DNA from: Ciona savignyi
Lineage: Eukaryota; Chordata; Ascidiacea; Phlebobranchia; Cionidae
Assembly: GCA_000149265.1 (NCBI GenBank)
Contig: CH003336.1
Coordinates: forward strand, 684,770 to 748,769
Direction of reading: 5' to 3'
DNA length: 64,000 nt
How positions within the stretch are numbered: position 1 is the first letter of the stretch; each line of letters begins with the position of its first letter. Shown piece by piece: positions 51,115-63,300 of this stretch. The position numbers and the translations under genes are program-made. Under the pieces are notes generated by a model, which was not told where the DNA came from, made no database searches, and worked only from the letters and a program-made list of their open reading frames with translations.

Positions 51115-53808
51115 ATGGCAAGCTTCGGAAATGTTGTTAAACTGCTCGAGTCGTATCGTGGACGAGATAAAATAATCCGAACCACAAGTTTCGCGTCGGT
51201 GATGGTCGGTGGACTGACCAGCAACTCTCAGCTTTCCCAGCGGCTGATGAAGATAAGCATGGAGCTGAACGGGTGCAGGATGATACTTCGACTTTTCGAT
51301 GATCTTTCTATGTTGGCTGTGTCAATGGGTTATGGATTAGGAAAGAAAGCAAGTTGTTTTTCTTATTTTTTGCTTATATTTTAAGGGTTATTGTGAATTT
51401 TTAAAGTGAAGAATTTTACTGTTCTATTAGCTCTGTCAAAAAATTGGGTAGAAAGTTTGATGGCCCATGATGGCCAACACTAAAAGAAGGGAAGAAGGAA
51501 AACTGCTGATTAGCTGAATTAAGGCATCGCCTTTTAGCCGATTGGTTGCAGCAGTTTGGTGTGTTCTCGGGCATGGCATTTTGCAGACATTGCCCGATCC
51601 CAATGAACTAATTGATTCTACAAAAAACTGAATGAATGTTTTAATCATACAACACACTGGAACTCCAGTAACCCACCGTTGGGCGTGGAGTGAGATGATT
51701 GCCTGTGTGTTAACGCCCCTTCATTTACCCCATTCACAAGGATAAACACGAACATCCAATTTTTCTCTATCCTAGTCATTATAATTGTTCTACCGGTTAG
51801 TCTGGAGGGTACTGTTAATATAATTGTCCGACCGGTTAGAATGGTGGTACCAGTTAATTTGACTTTCCATGTGTTAAAAACCCTTTCTTTGATCTGATGA
51901 TAATCACCTTAATTACAACCCACAGGAGAATGACACCATTCAAAGGATATTCAAACTAATGAGCAACTTTGTGAACCAAATGTTCTTTCCCATTGAACAC
52001 ATTGCATGGGCAGCTGATAAGGGTTTGATATCAATATCATCTGCACCTTGGGCGCTAGCCAGTCTATGCACATGGATATCTTCATTACTTATTAACATTA
52101 TGAGGTTTGGGGAATTTGTTGTTGGTTGGAAGGCAAATGTGTGGATGAAGCATTAAGACTGAAATTTTAAAGTGTTTTTAGTTTTTCTTCAAGTTATTAC
52201 TTTCCTAAATTTTTTGGGGTAGGCCTACCCTTAAAATATAATTTTCGTAACCTTTTCAAATAGTAAAAGTACATTTATTTTGGGTAAACTGGATGTTGCA
52301 GTAACATGTTGGTCCATGAAGGATCATTCAAAACCAACTCTGACTAAATTACGTGTTTTAACGACTGTTATTTTTGCCGTCTTTTCCTGTAACACTTAAC
52401 ACATGTTGCTCAAACCCAGTGTATAAAAAAGTTCAAGATAATCGTATGTAATGTCTGAACCATGCACAGCACCATTTCATGTGGTAAATAAAAATACCGA
52501 TAAAGGGTTATAATATAACACTCTCTCTACATTCCTGACCACCTATATTTCCTGGATTAAACTTATCAGTCTAAAAACCAAATGATGTTTGCAGAAAAGT
52601 TACAGGATATTTATGTTCTGTGATTGAAAAAGCTAATGGCTGCTATCACACAGGCAATCATCAGGTTACCTAATGCTCATTCCTTGGGTTACTGAAGTAA
52701 ATGCAATGTGTTATGTATGATTAATACTTTCTTGAGTTTTACTATAATACTTTAACCTACTAGGTTTAAATAATTTACCGCATACTTTTCTTTGAGGCTT
52801 AGTGTTATGGTGTAATTTTTTTATAAACATTTATTTTATTTCTTTTTTTTTAGTATAACACATTAACCTACTAAGTTAAAATAATGTCCACTTAGCCAAC
52901 TAAGGAACAGTTTTGAACCCACAACCTTTTAACTGAGAGGCAACACACTAACATACAAAGCTACTCGGCCGGCATAGTAACCATACAATGTTTTGTTGCA
53001 GTATAATCTGGAGAGTTGTTAAGTTGTTCAAACAACGCTCACAAAGAGGGTAAAACTACATTTTGTTATGTTTTATTATTTCCGTATTTATTAACCAGTT
53101 CTACCACTGAGGTGCAGTAAAGTGTTTACGATAGAATATCCATGTTTATCTGAGTAAATGGGAAAACAAAGGCGTTAATACACAGGCATCGTCAGATCAC
53201 CTCACGGCCACCATTGGGGTAACAGAGCTATTGCACTGTGTTGTGTATGATAAACCTGTTCCATCAATTTGGTAGAACCCATTAATCTGCTGGAATTGGG
53301 CAATGTCCGTTAAGTGGCTTGCCCAAGGACACAACCGCTAGCTACCGACCAGTTTTAAACCTACAACCTTTTGGTTAAAAGGCGTCGCACTAAACTGCCA
53401 GACTAACATGTTGGACTAATTAAAGTGGTATAGGGCAAGGGGAATACCCAGAAAACCTTGGTTTTGATTTTTAGGCTAAATAAGATTTAGAAACAATCAT
53501 TTTTTTTAATATGTGTATACTTAAGTTTCAGAAATAACCCTTAACATTTCAATAGACATTAAATGTACCATCAAGGAAATAACCAGATGAAATATATTTT
53601 TTCTAGATCTTCTAAACTCGACTCGAAAACATTTAAATCGAGTTTAAAAACCGAAGCGTTGAATTTCGTTGAAAACGCATCCAACCTTGGTATGGCTGTG
53701 CATTGGTTGCCTGGACAGCAACTGTGGTGCGGAAGATTAAGTCCCGCGGTGGTTGGTGCATTGGGCGTCACTTCGTCTGCCATCGGGCTTATTAAATTGA
53801 CGAGATAA
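51115..53808 (+). CDS. PEX11G: Peroxisomal membrane protein PEX11 gamma-type, complete 220 aa
   Basis: Peroxisomal membrane protein of the PEX11 family, involved in peroxisome division and proliferation. Exons: 51115-51348, 51926-52104, 53002-53049 (48 nt) and 53607-53808, phases 0, 2, 2; sum 663 bases. The start MASFGNVVKLLESYRGRDKI and LRLFDDLSMLAVSMGYGLG match human PEX11G (LESYRGRDRLIR, LRLFDDLAMF..YGLG as I recall). Exon 2 has FFPIEHIAWAAD, exon 3 IIWRVVKLFKQRSQR, exon 4 NLGMAVHWLPGQQLWCGRLS (human ANAVHWLP..LWAGRF) and a hydrophobic end. The intron 1 donor is GC (AAA|GCAAGT), with acceptor CCCACAG; reading phase demands it. The nearby GT does not keep frame with family sequence. Poly(A) signal at 53998. 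Introns hold SINEs. Confidence 0.93.
51349..51354 (+). promoter_or_regulatory. GC-type 5' splice site of PEX11G intron 1
   Basis: GCAAGT directly after GGAAAGAAA. This is the standard strong context for GC-AG introns. It joins GKK to ENDTIQRIFK in phase 0. Confidence 0.75.
51472..51510. mobile_element. MITE arm fragment
   Basis: CCAACACTAAAAGAAGGGAA and GGAAAACTGCTG match one arm of the MITE family at 28262-28460. It abuts a family A SINE. Confidence 0.6.
51511..51775 (+). mobile_element. SINE family A in PEX11G intron 1
   Basis: GCATCGCCTTTTAGCCGATT, CATACAACACACTGGAACTC and CACAAGGATAAACACGAACA. The middle is short of consensus. Confidence 0.75.
52600..52975 (-). mobile_element. SINE family A, diverged and expanded
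   Basis: Body near 52650-52770 (AATGCAATGTGTTATGTATG). A second TTAACCTACTA...AATAATGTCC segment follows at 52860, suggesting an internal duplication. The head is near 52960 (CTACTCGGCCGG). In PEX11G intron 2. Confidence 0.6.
53136..53415 (-). mobile_element. SINE family A in PEX11G intron 3
   Basis: ATAGAATATCCATGTTTATC tail, CACTGTGTTGTGTATGATAA, GGCAATGTCCGTTAAGTGGC, CTACAACCTTTTGGTTAAAA and a head near 53395. Confidence 0.85.
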
Positions 53809-53997
53809 GAACACTGATAAAACGTAATCGCGTTCAAATTGTCCAAAATTTGCAGCTATTTAATCATTTTTTTCTTTATTTTTGGCGCACTTATTAACTC
53901 GTGTAATCTCTAAAAGTTGAAACCTAATGTTACTGCTTTTAATTAATCCATTTTTTTGTAATAACAGTGCTTTAATCAATCTATGCAAAGAATGTGT

Positions 53998-54003
53998 AAT
54001 AAA
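53998..54003 (+). promoter_or_regulatory. Poly(A) signal of PEX11G
   Basis: AATAAA 190 bases after the stop at 53806-53808. Confidence 0.6.
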
Positions 54004-54362
54004 TTGTAATTTATTTAAAATTGTCCAGGTGTAATTGCAGATTTGTAAATACAGTACATTTCAGTGTGGGATTCAACTACAGAATACTGGCGAATATTGC
54101 AAAAATTAATACAACTTACGCAAGTATAATTTGGGAATTTACTACAAAATAACTAGAGCGATACTACTATGTATTGCAAAGAATTAATACATTCGTCTTT
54201 AGAAACACATGTACTATTATCAATAAATATGGCCTTGGGAGAAATGCACAGGAGTTAAAGAAATTAAAATACTATTGCGAAGTAAAATCTCTGAAACAGA
54301 AAATCGTGCAAGTATTTTGAAACTGAAAACGGAACAAAAGGTGAAAGAAGATTGAAATAAAT

Positions 54363-57300
54363 TCATTCCGCAACCCCATGCTTTTCTTCCTTTGAGGAAC
54401 TACTCAGAGCAGCAAGAATTCCAAGATTCTTTTTCACGACTTCTGCTGGCCGTAGCAGCTTGGACCGCTGTGAAAATAAGATCACCCAATCACCGAACAT
54501 GCAAACCCATGCTAAACCAGGATTATATATTAAAATCACACGTCCCAAAATAAGAAAAACTCAGTAACAGCTAAACCAGGATTATATATTAAAACCACAT
54601 GTCCCAAAATAAGAAAAACTCAGTAACAGCTAAACCAGGATTATATATTAAAACCACACGTCCCAAAATAAGAAAAACTCAGTAACAGCTAAACCAGGAT
54701 TATATATTAAAACCACACGTCCCAAAATAAGAAAAACTCAGTAACAGCTAAACCAGGATTATATATTAAAACCACACGTCCCAAAATAAGAAAAACTCAG
54801 TAACAGCTAAACCAGGATAATATATTAAAACCACACGCCCCAAAATAAGAAAAACTCAGTAACAATTTCGGCATGCGTGACTAGGTAAAATAATATCACT
54901 TTTATAAATTATAAATGAACAATTCATGATAAAACAAGGACACTATTTATATTTCATTGCCGAAATCGATATATTCCTGTTTGGGCCATCCTTACAGCCA
55001 TGTACCTGGCGCTTAAGTGCTTGTAGCGAGAAGTATTTCATTCTTTGAGTTTCAACTTTGACCCAATGTGGCACGACGGGCACTGCGTACGATATCAGCC
55101 ACCGAACACCAAGCAGAATATGCTGGGATGGAATGAAGATTGCTAAGGTTTAATGTGGTGAAACTTGGTCTATTGGCGTAAAATTGTTTTTGTTTTGCTG
55201 ATGGGTACATTAGAGCAGGGCATCCCAAGCTTTTAAGCCCGTGACCCCTTTTAATCTATGAAAGTTTTTTGCCACCCCTCACGTTTAAAATCCTAAACAG
55301 ATAACAGTAGATGTAGTATTCTTTGTAAAATTGATTTTGTGACCACTTAAATTCATTGCATACAGTTTTGGGAAGGTGCCCACAAATCCCACCCCCCTCC
55401 AAAAAAACAAACCACCAAAAAAAAAGCACCCACTACACCTACAAAGCCCCTATAAAACCTCCCTTTCCCCTCACAACACACTACAAAACTCCTATGACCC
55501 CATGCCTCCCCCATACACACAGTACAAAGCCCTTATAACCCCCCGCTTTTCTCCCTAACCCCCACACCAACCTCCACTGCTACAAATGCCAAGATGATGT
55601 TGATGGTAGATGCATCAGGGAAGATCTTGTAGATCCCGTCGATGAACCTCGAAGTGTGGAAGATGAGGGCGAGGTTGGAGACCACTGAGAGGTAGGACAG
55701 CGCTTCAAATGCAACCTGAGTTGGTACAAGGGGGGTTAGTTTACTGGGTAATATGATTAACAGGTAACTTAAAGGTTGTGGGTTCGAAAACTGTCATTAG
55801 GCAAGGACATCTCATGGAACTGATGGAAATGAATTCTACTAAAACTAGAACATTTAATATACAACACACTGCAAATCTGAATGAACATTTCATTATATAT
55901 AACAGACTGCAATAACCTCGGTAACCTGTTTTTTTCTCCTTGTGTGGAAAAACGCAAGTGCCTTACCACACAAGAAACTGTAAGATCACCTCGCGCCCAC
56001 CATTAGATAATCAGAGCTATTGCAGTGTGTTGTGTATGATTGAAACATTCCTTCAATCTTAATAGAACCCAATAATCCGCTGGGGTTAAGAAGTACCTCA
56101 TATAAGGACACAACCGACTAGTTGTGTGTTTCGATATTACCCGTTTAACCCTAGTTATGTCTCCACCTCACCAACCTTCCAAGTTCCTATTCCATTAGTC
56201 TGATACACGAACGGGCGCCTGTAGACGTTGCACATTTTGAATGCATCCGACTTCATTTCAATGACATTGTTGATGAGAGCAAAAATGGCCGCCGGTGGAT
56301 ATACACAGGAGAACAGAACAACGTACCCGAATTGTAGCCATAACTCAAGGTAGTCATCGAAGGTTCCCTTGGAATATTTGGGATAACTTGGTGATTTTAT
56401 ATCAAGGGGGTTGAGATCTTACCCAGGATAGGATAGGATAGGATATTCATGTTTTTCCCTGTGAATGGGAAAACCAATGGGGGTAACACACAGGTAATCG
56501 TCAGATCACCTAGCGCCCACCGTCGGTTTACCGTAGCTATTGTAGTGTGTTGTATATGATAGACACATTCCTTCAATTTGGTAGAAATCATTAATCCGGT
56601 GGGTTCAGGCCGTAAAATATCCGTAAAGTGTTGCCCAAGGACACAAACGACTAGCTAGCGACCAGTTTCGCACCTGCAACCTTTTGATTGAAAGGCGATA
56701 CACTTAACCGCTAGACCAACCGGCCGGAGTATCCACCCCACTCACCCAGTATGTATCCCGTTGTAATTCGAGACAAGTTTGTTCGTGCATCGTCAGTTCT
56801 GCTTTCTCCACCGTGTCCGTAGCCGAGCTTGCAGTGTTGACCCGATTGGACTTCAGTGTTGCCCGGTACAACGAGGAGCGATATCGGAACGTCCAGTACG
56901 GGAGAAGAGATTCCAACGCTTGGGACACGATCATGTGGACGAGGAACAAATTCCGCAGCGTCTGGAGGGCAGGGGGGGATTAACCCAATGTTTTTCAACT
57001 TTTTTAAGCTTTTAAATACATAGTTGTGGCATGCTGGCTAACTCACAGTAATTTTACCAAGTTGTTTTATATGATATTAATGAATAATAAAAACTCTGAT
57101 TTCGAAAGTTAAAAATGATCAGTTTATAAGGACCATAATACTCACTTTAAATCCTTAGTTTTTTTAAAAAAATTTATTGTGCGCCTTGTTAAATTTTGTA
57201 TGAAAATAAACAATTAAAGCATTTATTAACAGTTCATCTTATATTTCGATGAAACTTTTAGTTCGTAAAGCGCGGTAAGTAAAATTTGATTCTTTAAAAG

Positions 57301-60300
57301 ATGTTTTTCATGAAAAAATAGGACAAATTAAAGTATGATAAATTTTCAGTTAAAAACTAAAGAAACGTACCTGTCTAAGCATCGGCATATCATCGTATAT
57401 AAACGCAATGTAAAACAAAGCCAGAAAGTTGTTTGCAAAGTCAAACTGAATGAAAAATAGAAGGTTAAAATATGAACGAATATGTGGTAGAGGGTTGGCT
57501 GTTCAGTTGTCTGAACTAAAAGAAAGGTTGGGCAAAATTAACATTTGCTCCTTGTATAAAAAATTTAGAAAAATAATTTTCGCCAATTGGCATAGTCAAA
57601 TTATTCAAAAAAGACAAAAATTGCTTTTAAATCAAAACACTTTATTCTTATTGCTTGATTGATAAATAAATAAAAATATTTATGCAGTGGAATTATTAAA
57701 ACAAATACAATTTAAAAAATATTTTTTAAACAAGATACATTGACAGGAAATCAAAGACAAACCAGATACGTCTCTGTATTAAAAAATATGTCATTTTTGT
57801 TATTGTAAAATCATGTTGTCATATATACTGGGTGTTCCTATAGCTCAGGGGTCAGCAACCTTTTAAATGCAGTGTGCCATTTTATGAATAATATCATAAT
57901 AAAAGCAACATCGCGTGCCAACCATTGTTATGTACAGTTTGCATAGTCACCTAATTTAATTAAGTAATTAAGTCTGTTTATAGGCATGCTTTACAAATGT
58001 TAAGACTGTTAATTTTGTGCAGCGTAGAGTTTGAGTTTGCACATGCTTATATATACTATAGATTTTTTGTGTGCGCATCAAATCACGGCGTGCCATGAAA
58101 AATACGCTTGCAGGCCACTTATGCATGCCAGGGGTTGCCGAACCCTGCTATAAGTAGTTATTAATTACCACCAAAATCTTGGTTATGAGATTCTTCTGGA
58201 AGTCTGACTCCAACCGATGGTTTTCTGCAAGAGTGATTTTACGAAATGTAAATTGCATGGCTTGGGCAAAATCATAGAATGCCTATCTTTACACCAGAGT
58301 TGTGAAAACGCAGGAAAGTTCTTTTGCGGCAATTTTCAGATTACCTTGGGCACACTATTGTATGAGCTATTGGAGTGTGTTGTTTATTATTGCAAGATTA
58401 TTAGCACTTAAAATTGGGAAATTGACTTTGTTTATTGGAACTTTACAATAAATACTTAAAGTAGGTGTGACTTCACCTTTATGGCTTTATGCAATTATAA
58501 TGCAGGGTATGGAAGTGTAACCCTTGTTAAGGCAATGAGTAAATAAAAAATATAAACACTTTCAACCAAAAAATATTCATACAGATATTTTCAAACAAAT
58601 TAAAATTATTATTTAACATACAAATAATGCTCTTTTATTCTTCTGATGCAGCTCTTTATATTTTTTTGATTTATATTTTATGGAATAGCCTATCAGTTAA
58701 AATAACTCTTTAAGTGCAAAAGATTGTCGACCCCTGCACTAAACCATACTTAAATGAAAAACTTTTATTTGTTGGGTTTCCACTAAAAAATTTCTTCAGT
58801 GAAAATCATAAAAATGCTTATTCTACACCGGTGTTGTGAAAACGCACAAGAGCTCTCACATGGCACTTGTCCAATTTCTTTATGCACACTGTCGAGTTAC
58901 TCGAGCTATTAGAACGTGTTGTGTAGGTAAAATAATAGAATGCTTATCTTTACAACAATGCTGGGAAAAAAGTTTGCCAAACTCTGCACTGAATCATAAA
59001 TAAAATAAAACACTTTTATTTGTTGGATTTCCACTAGAAAATATCTTTTCTTTACTAGAAGGGCAAACTGGATTCCAAGCGACAATTTTCCCATCACGAC
59101 CTTTTCCGACTGCTCCTCACCTTGATCTGTTAGGAACTCAGCGAGCTTCCTGTACAATGAGTTGCCCAGTAGTATCAGCACAGAATACGTTATGCTTGGT
59201 GCATTCTTCATCAGGGAGCTGAGAAGGTCGGTTTCACCTCGGTACATCTCGGTCAGGTATATCTCCCAACTATATGGGATAGGATATTTATGTTTATTCC
59301 AATGATGGAAAAACCAAGGGGGTTAACACAAGGGCAATCGTTAGATCACCTCGCGCCCACCGTTGGGTTACTGAAGCTATTGCAGTGTGTTGGGTATGAT
59401 TCGCACGTTCCTTCAATTTAGTAGAACCCATTAATTTGCTGGGTCCTGACAACGTCCGTTAAGTGCCTTGCCCACAAGCGACTAACTATCGACCAGTTTC
59501 AAACCAGCAACCCTTCAGCTAAAATATGACATACTAAACCACTAGACTAATTTGACGGAAATGGGATGATATGGAATGGAAGGTGGAATTTATTTTACGG
59601 GGTTTGTCTCATTCACTTTAATACAGCTCACCTACACTTTCCCAATTTTGTACCTGCACACTTTTCATTTCAGGTTTTAATTGCACACTTTTCATTTCAG
59701 TCATAATTATACACAACACATTGCAATACCTTCAATAACCTGATGGTGGCTGCAAGGTTATCTGACGATTGCCTGTGTGATAACATCCCTTGTAATTTTC
59801 CTATTCACAGGGGTTAAACTGTTCTAGCCTAAGATACTTCACCTTACTTAAGTTATAAATATTTACGCTATAACAACCATCCTTGTTATATGGATTAACT
59901 TATATTTTAAATTATTTATGAGTAGTGGGAATCAAATGTGGGAGTTTTGTAATAAACACAGCAGAGCCTATAATCCTACCATTAGCAGTGAATAAACAAC
60001 ATTTTGTGGACATTTTTAGCTACACATACATTAACAAATTAACTTTATTAAACCATAAACACAGCTTTAATAGAAAAAAGTTTATTTATTACCACTGTCC
60101 TTGTTATTTTATATTTAAACTACTAGCCCAAAAAATCATGGATTGAATATAATGGAAGGAATACAGATTGATCGATTGGATATATTTCTTTCTCCCATGT
60201 AAATGTTGGAATCATCAGTGGAAACATTCAGATGCAAGACAGTCATGTCATTGGGCAAGACAAATAATGATTGTGGTTCCAGTCCTTAAACATTGATTCT

Positions 60301-63300
60301 GTTGGATTCTGATTCCAAACTTTCAAGGTTTATAATCTGGTTGGTTATTTTTAAAACTCAGGTAATTACCCATTCATGGGGGTTAAACGTAATTGCCCTA
60401 GATTTTAGCTGGATAAAAACATGAATGCCTTAGATTCTAACAGGGTTAAACATGAAAACTTTAGAACTAACGGGGTTAAACATGAATATCCTAGATCCTA
60501 ATTAAAATATAATTACTCCATAAAATTGGGGTAAAACACAAATAGACCACCCAGACCCACCTACTTGAAGTAATAGAACATAAGGCAAACGGCAAGTGTG
60601 ACGCAGAGCACGACTACAGGGCACGAAATGAGTAGAATCCGAAGATTTCGTTTCCATGATGGATAAACTGGTTCCTGACGCTGAGTCACCTCGTTTAACC
60701 CCAAAGGTCCTCGGAAACCAGTGCGGGGCTCCTCCCAGACCTAAATCAGTTCGGGTTAGATGGAGATTATTAAATTGAATATCACAATATTACTATGGGG
60801 TTAGTGTAAGACATGGTAATAGAAAACAAGGTTTATCATAATAACTTAAATTGGTCCTCATCATTAAAAACGCCTTTAAAAAAAAGAATGTAAGGTCCAA
60901 ATCCCACAAAACAAAGTTTTTTTTACTGTATCGCTATTTATTTGTCACCAAATTGTACATACAACGCTTATACCATTATTTTCCAAGTGTTTTCACATAC
61001 ACCACTTCTCACTCAGGTTAAACATATATGTATAAATGGAAATTGGTGTAAAAAAAAAAGAAAGAAAAGTGCCTTAAAGGATACCAATTCTTTATTACAG
61101 GACTTCCTTATTTCATCTGTGTTTATTTTCTTGCTTATATGTAACAACACAGTAAATAGCGGCACGTAATCCTTAAAATGCTAATTATGTTACATGACTT
61201 CCTGTGTTCTAACATATAAGGTACGTGTGTTTGAATAACAAAATGACAAATAACATGAATCACTAATAAACAAAGTGATTTACAAAACACTGTATTTAAA
61301 TCGTTTAGGTTGCTATAATTTTAAGTGTTAACAAACTGAATTACTTAATAATTTAACTAAATATCTGAAATGTTTTAAAAAGGTGTTATTAACATTGCTA
61401 TAAAATGTTAAGAAAACTAAATTTAAATAAAACTTTTCTATTATTTTATATACTAAACAATTAATTTAAAGCATTTTTAATGTTAACATGAGCTGCACAT
61501 TTACTATAAAATCTTTATGAAAGTAATATGTTAATTATTTAATATTATTTCAACATTTATTATCAATCATTTGGCATAAGTTATGGTTCCAATTGCAAAC
61601 ACATATTGATTGTTGCATTACTGGCGTCACCCCTACCATTTCTGACAACCCTGGCATGTAAAAGTACTTCACATAATGCATAATTTAACTTAACAAAATC
61701 TAACGGTCCCTCTATTTTGTACAGGTCCGCTAGGTCCAGAGAGTTAGTTTTAAACATGGGGTTGGAGTTAGGATTAGTTCTGGGGTTAAGATTAGTGTTT
61801 AGGGCAGAGTTAGAATTAATTTTTAGGGCAGGGCACTGAACCTAGCTGACCTAGGAGCAGACCTAGCGCTGGACCTAGCGGACCTAGCGCTGGACCTAGC
61901 GGACCTAGCGCTGGACCTAGCGGACCTAGAGCTGGACCTAGCAGACCTAGCGCTGGACCTAGCGGACCTAGCGCTGGACCTAGCGGACCTAGAGCTGGAC
62001 CTAGCAGACCTAGCGCTGGACCTAGCGGACCTAGAGCTGGACCTAGCGGACCTAGCGCTGGACCTAGCGGACCTAGAGCTGGACCTAGCAGACCTAGCGC
62101 TGGACCTAGCGGACCTAGAGCTGGACCTAGCGGACCTAGCGGACCTAGCGGACCTAGCGCTGGACCTAGCGGACCTAGCGCTGGACCTAGCGGACCTAGC
62201 AGACCTAGCGCTGGACCTAGCGGACCTAGAGCTGGACCTAGCGGACCTAGCGCTGGACCTAGCGGACCTAGCGCTGGACCTAGCGGACCTAGAGCTGGAC
62301 CTAGCAGACCTAGCGCTGGACCTAGCGGACCTAGAGCTGGACCTAGCGGACCTAGCGCTGGACCTAGCGGACCTAGCGCTGGACCTAGCGGACCTAGCAC
62401 TGGACCTAGCGGACCTGTACAAAATAAAGGGACGCTAATCTAATACCTTAGTCCCCTTTGATACGAATACGTACGGTACCTTAGTACCAAGTGTCCCCCA
62501 TTTATAAGAATACGTACCTTAGTACCCAGTGTCCCCCAATTATACAAATACGTACCTTAGTACCGAGTGTACCCCATTTATACGAATACTCTGTTGATTT
62601 TCGCTTCCACATCTCAAGAAAAGCAGCCGACCACAAAACATGGATGACAGACAGAACCCAGTTGTCATCTACCTTCCCCCCAATATCAGTCCGTAGCCCC
62701 AACCCCCAGTGCATTAACCCCAGCATAACCAGGGGCACGAGGGCAATGGTGTAGAAGTTAAGGAAAGCGAAATAAATCCCGATTGTGTCACCAAAGTAAG
62801 CACGAACTCGATCTGTGAAAAACAGTCCAAAATAAACAATAACGTAAATAATTGTAACAACAACATTTTATCAAGAATTCAAGGTGATAAATCCAACATT
62901 AAGATAGAATTTTGATTAGTTTAGTTTGTTCAAAATAGATTAAACGATATAAAGCCTAAAAAGAGTGCGGTAAAAGACATTTAATTGTATAAACAACAAG
63001 ACATTGCAAAATGATGTCATTAACTTTGAGTGTAAGGGTTACGTATGTTTGCTAGAATCAGGAACTTGTGTTAATTTACTTATTTTACTTTCGTTTCCGC
63101 TGATGCCAATTGTGGTGGAATATTTAAACGCTTAGAGTTTAATACACTGTATTTTTGCAGTTTTTACGAGTAGTGTGTGCGGAACCCTTCTAAACTATTT
63201 TTTTATATTTAGATGCAAAAATGCTAAAGCATTATTTTTTCTCTTAATCCTATCGTAGAATCCAACTTGCATGATCACCAAGAAACAGAATAAAAATCAA

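Noticed and set aside
52105..52156. Extension of PEX11G exon 2 to the in-frame stop (FGEFVVGWKANVWMKH)
   Set aside because: The donor ATGAG|GTTTGG at 52104 joins in phase to the microexon whose sequence matches PEX11G; the extension does not.
55356..55558. Proline-rich overlapping plus-strand frames
   Set aside because: They come from the C/A-rich, G-poor tract and overlap each other. No splice or family support.
61816..62422. Two long minus-strand open frames (GPALGPL and SARSARS repeats)
   Set aside because: They are translations of the 21-bp minisatellite inside a MITE in an ANO10 intron. There is no start context or non-repeat sequence, and the same array is open in two frames.
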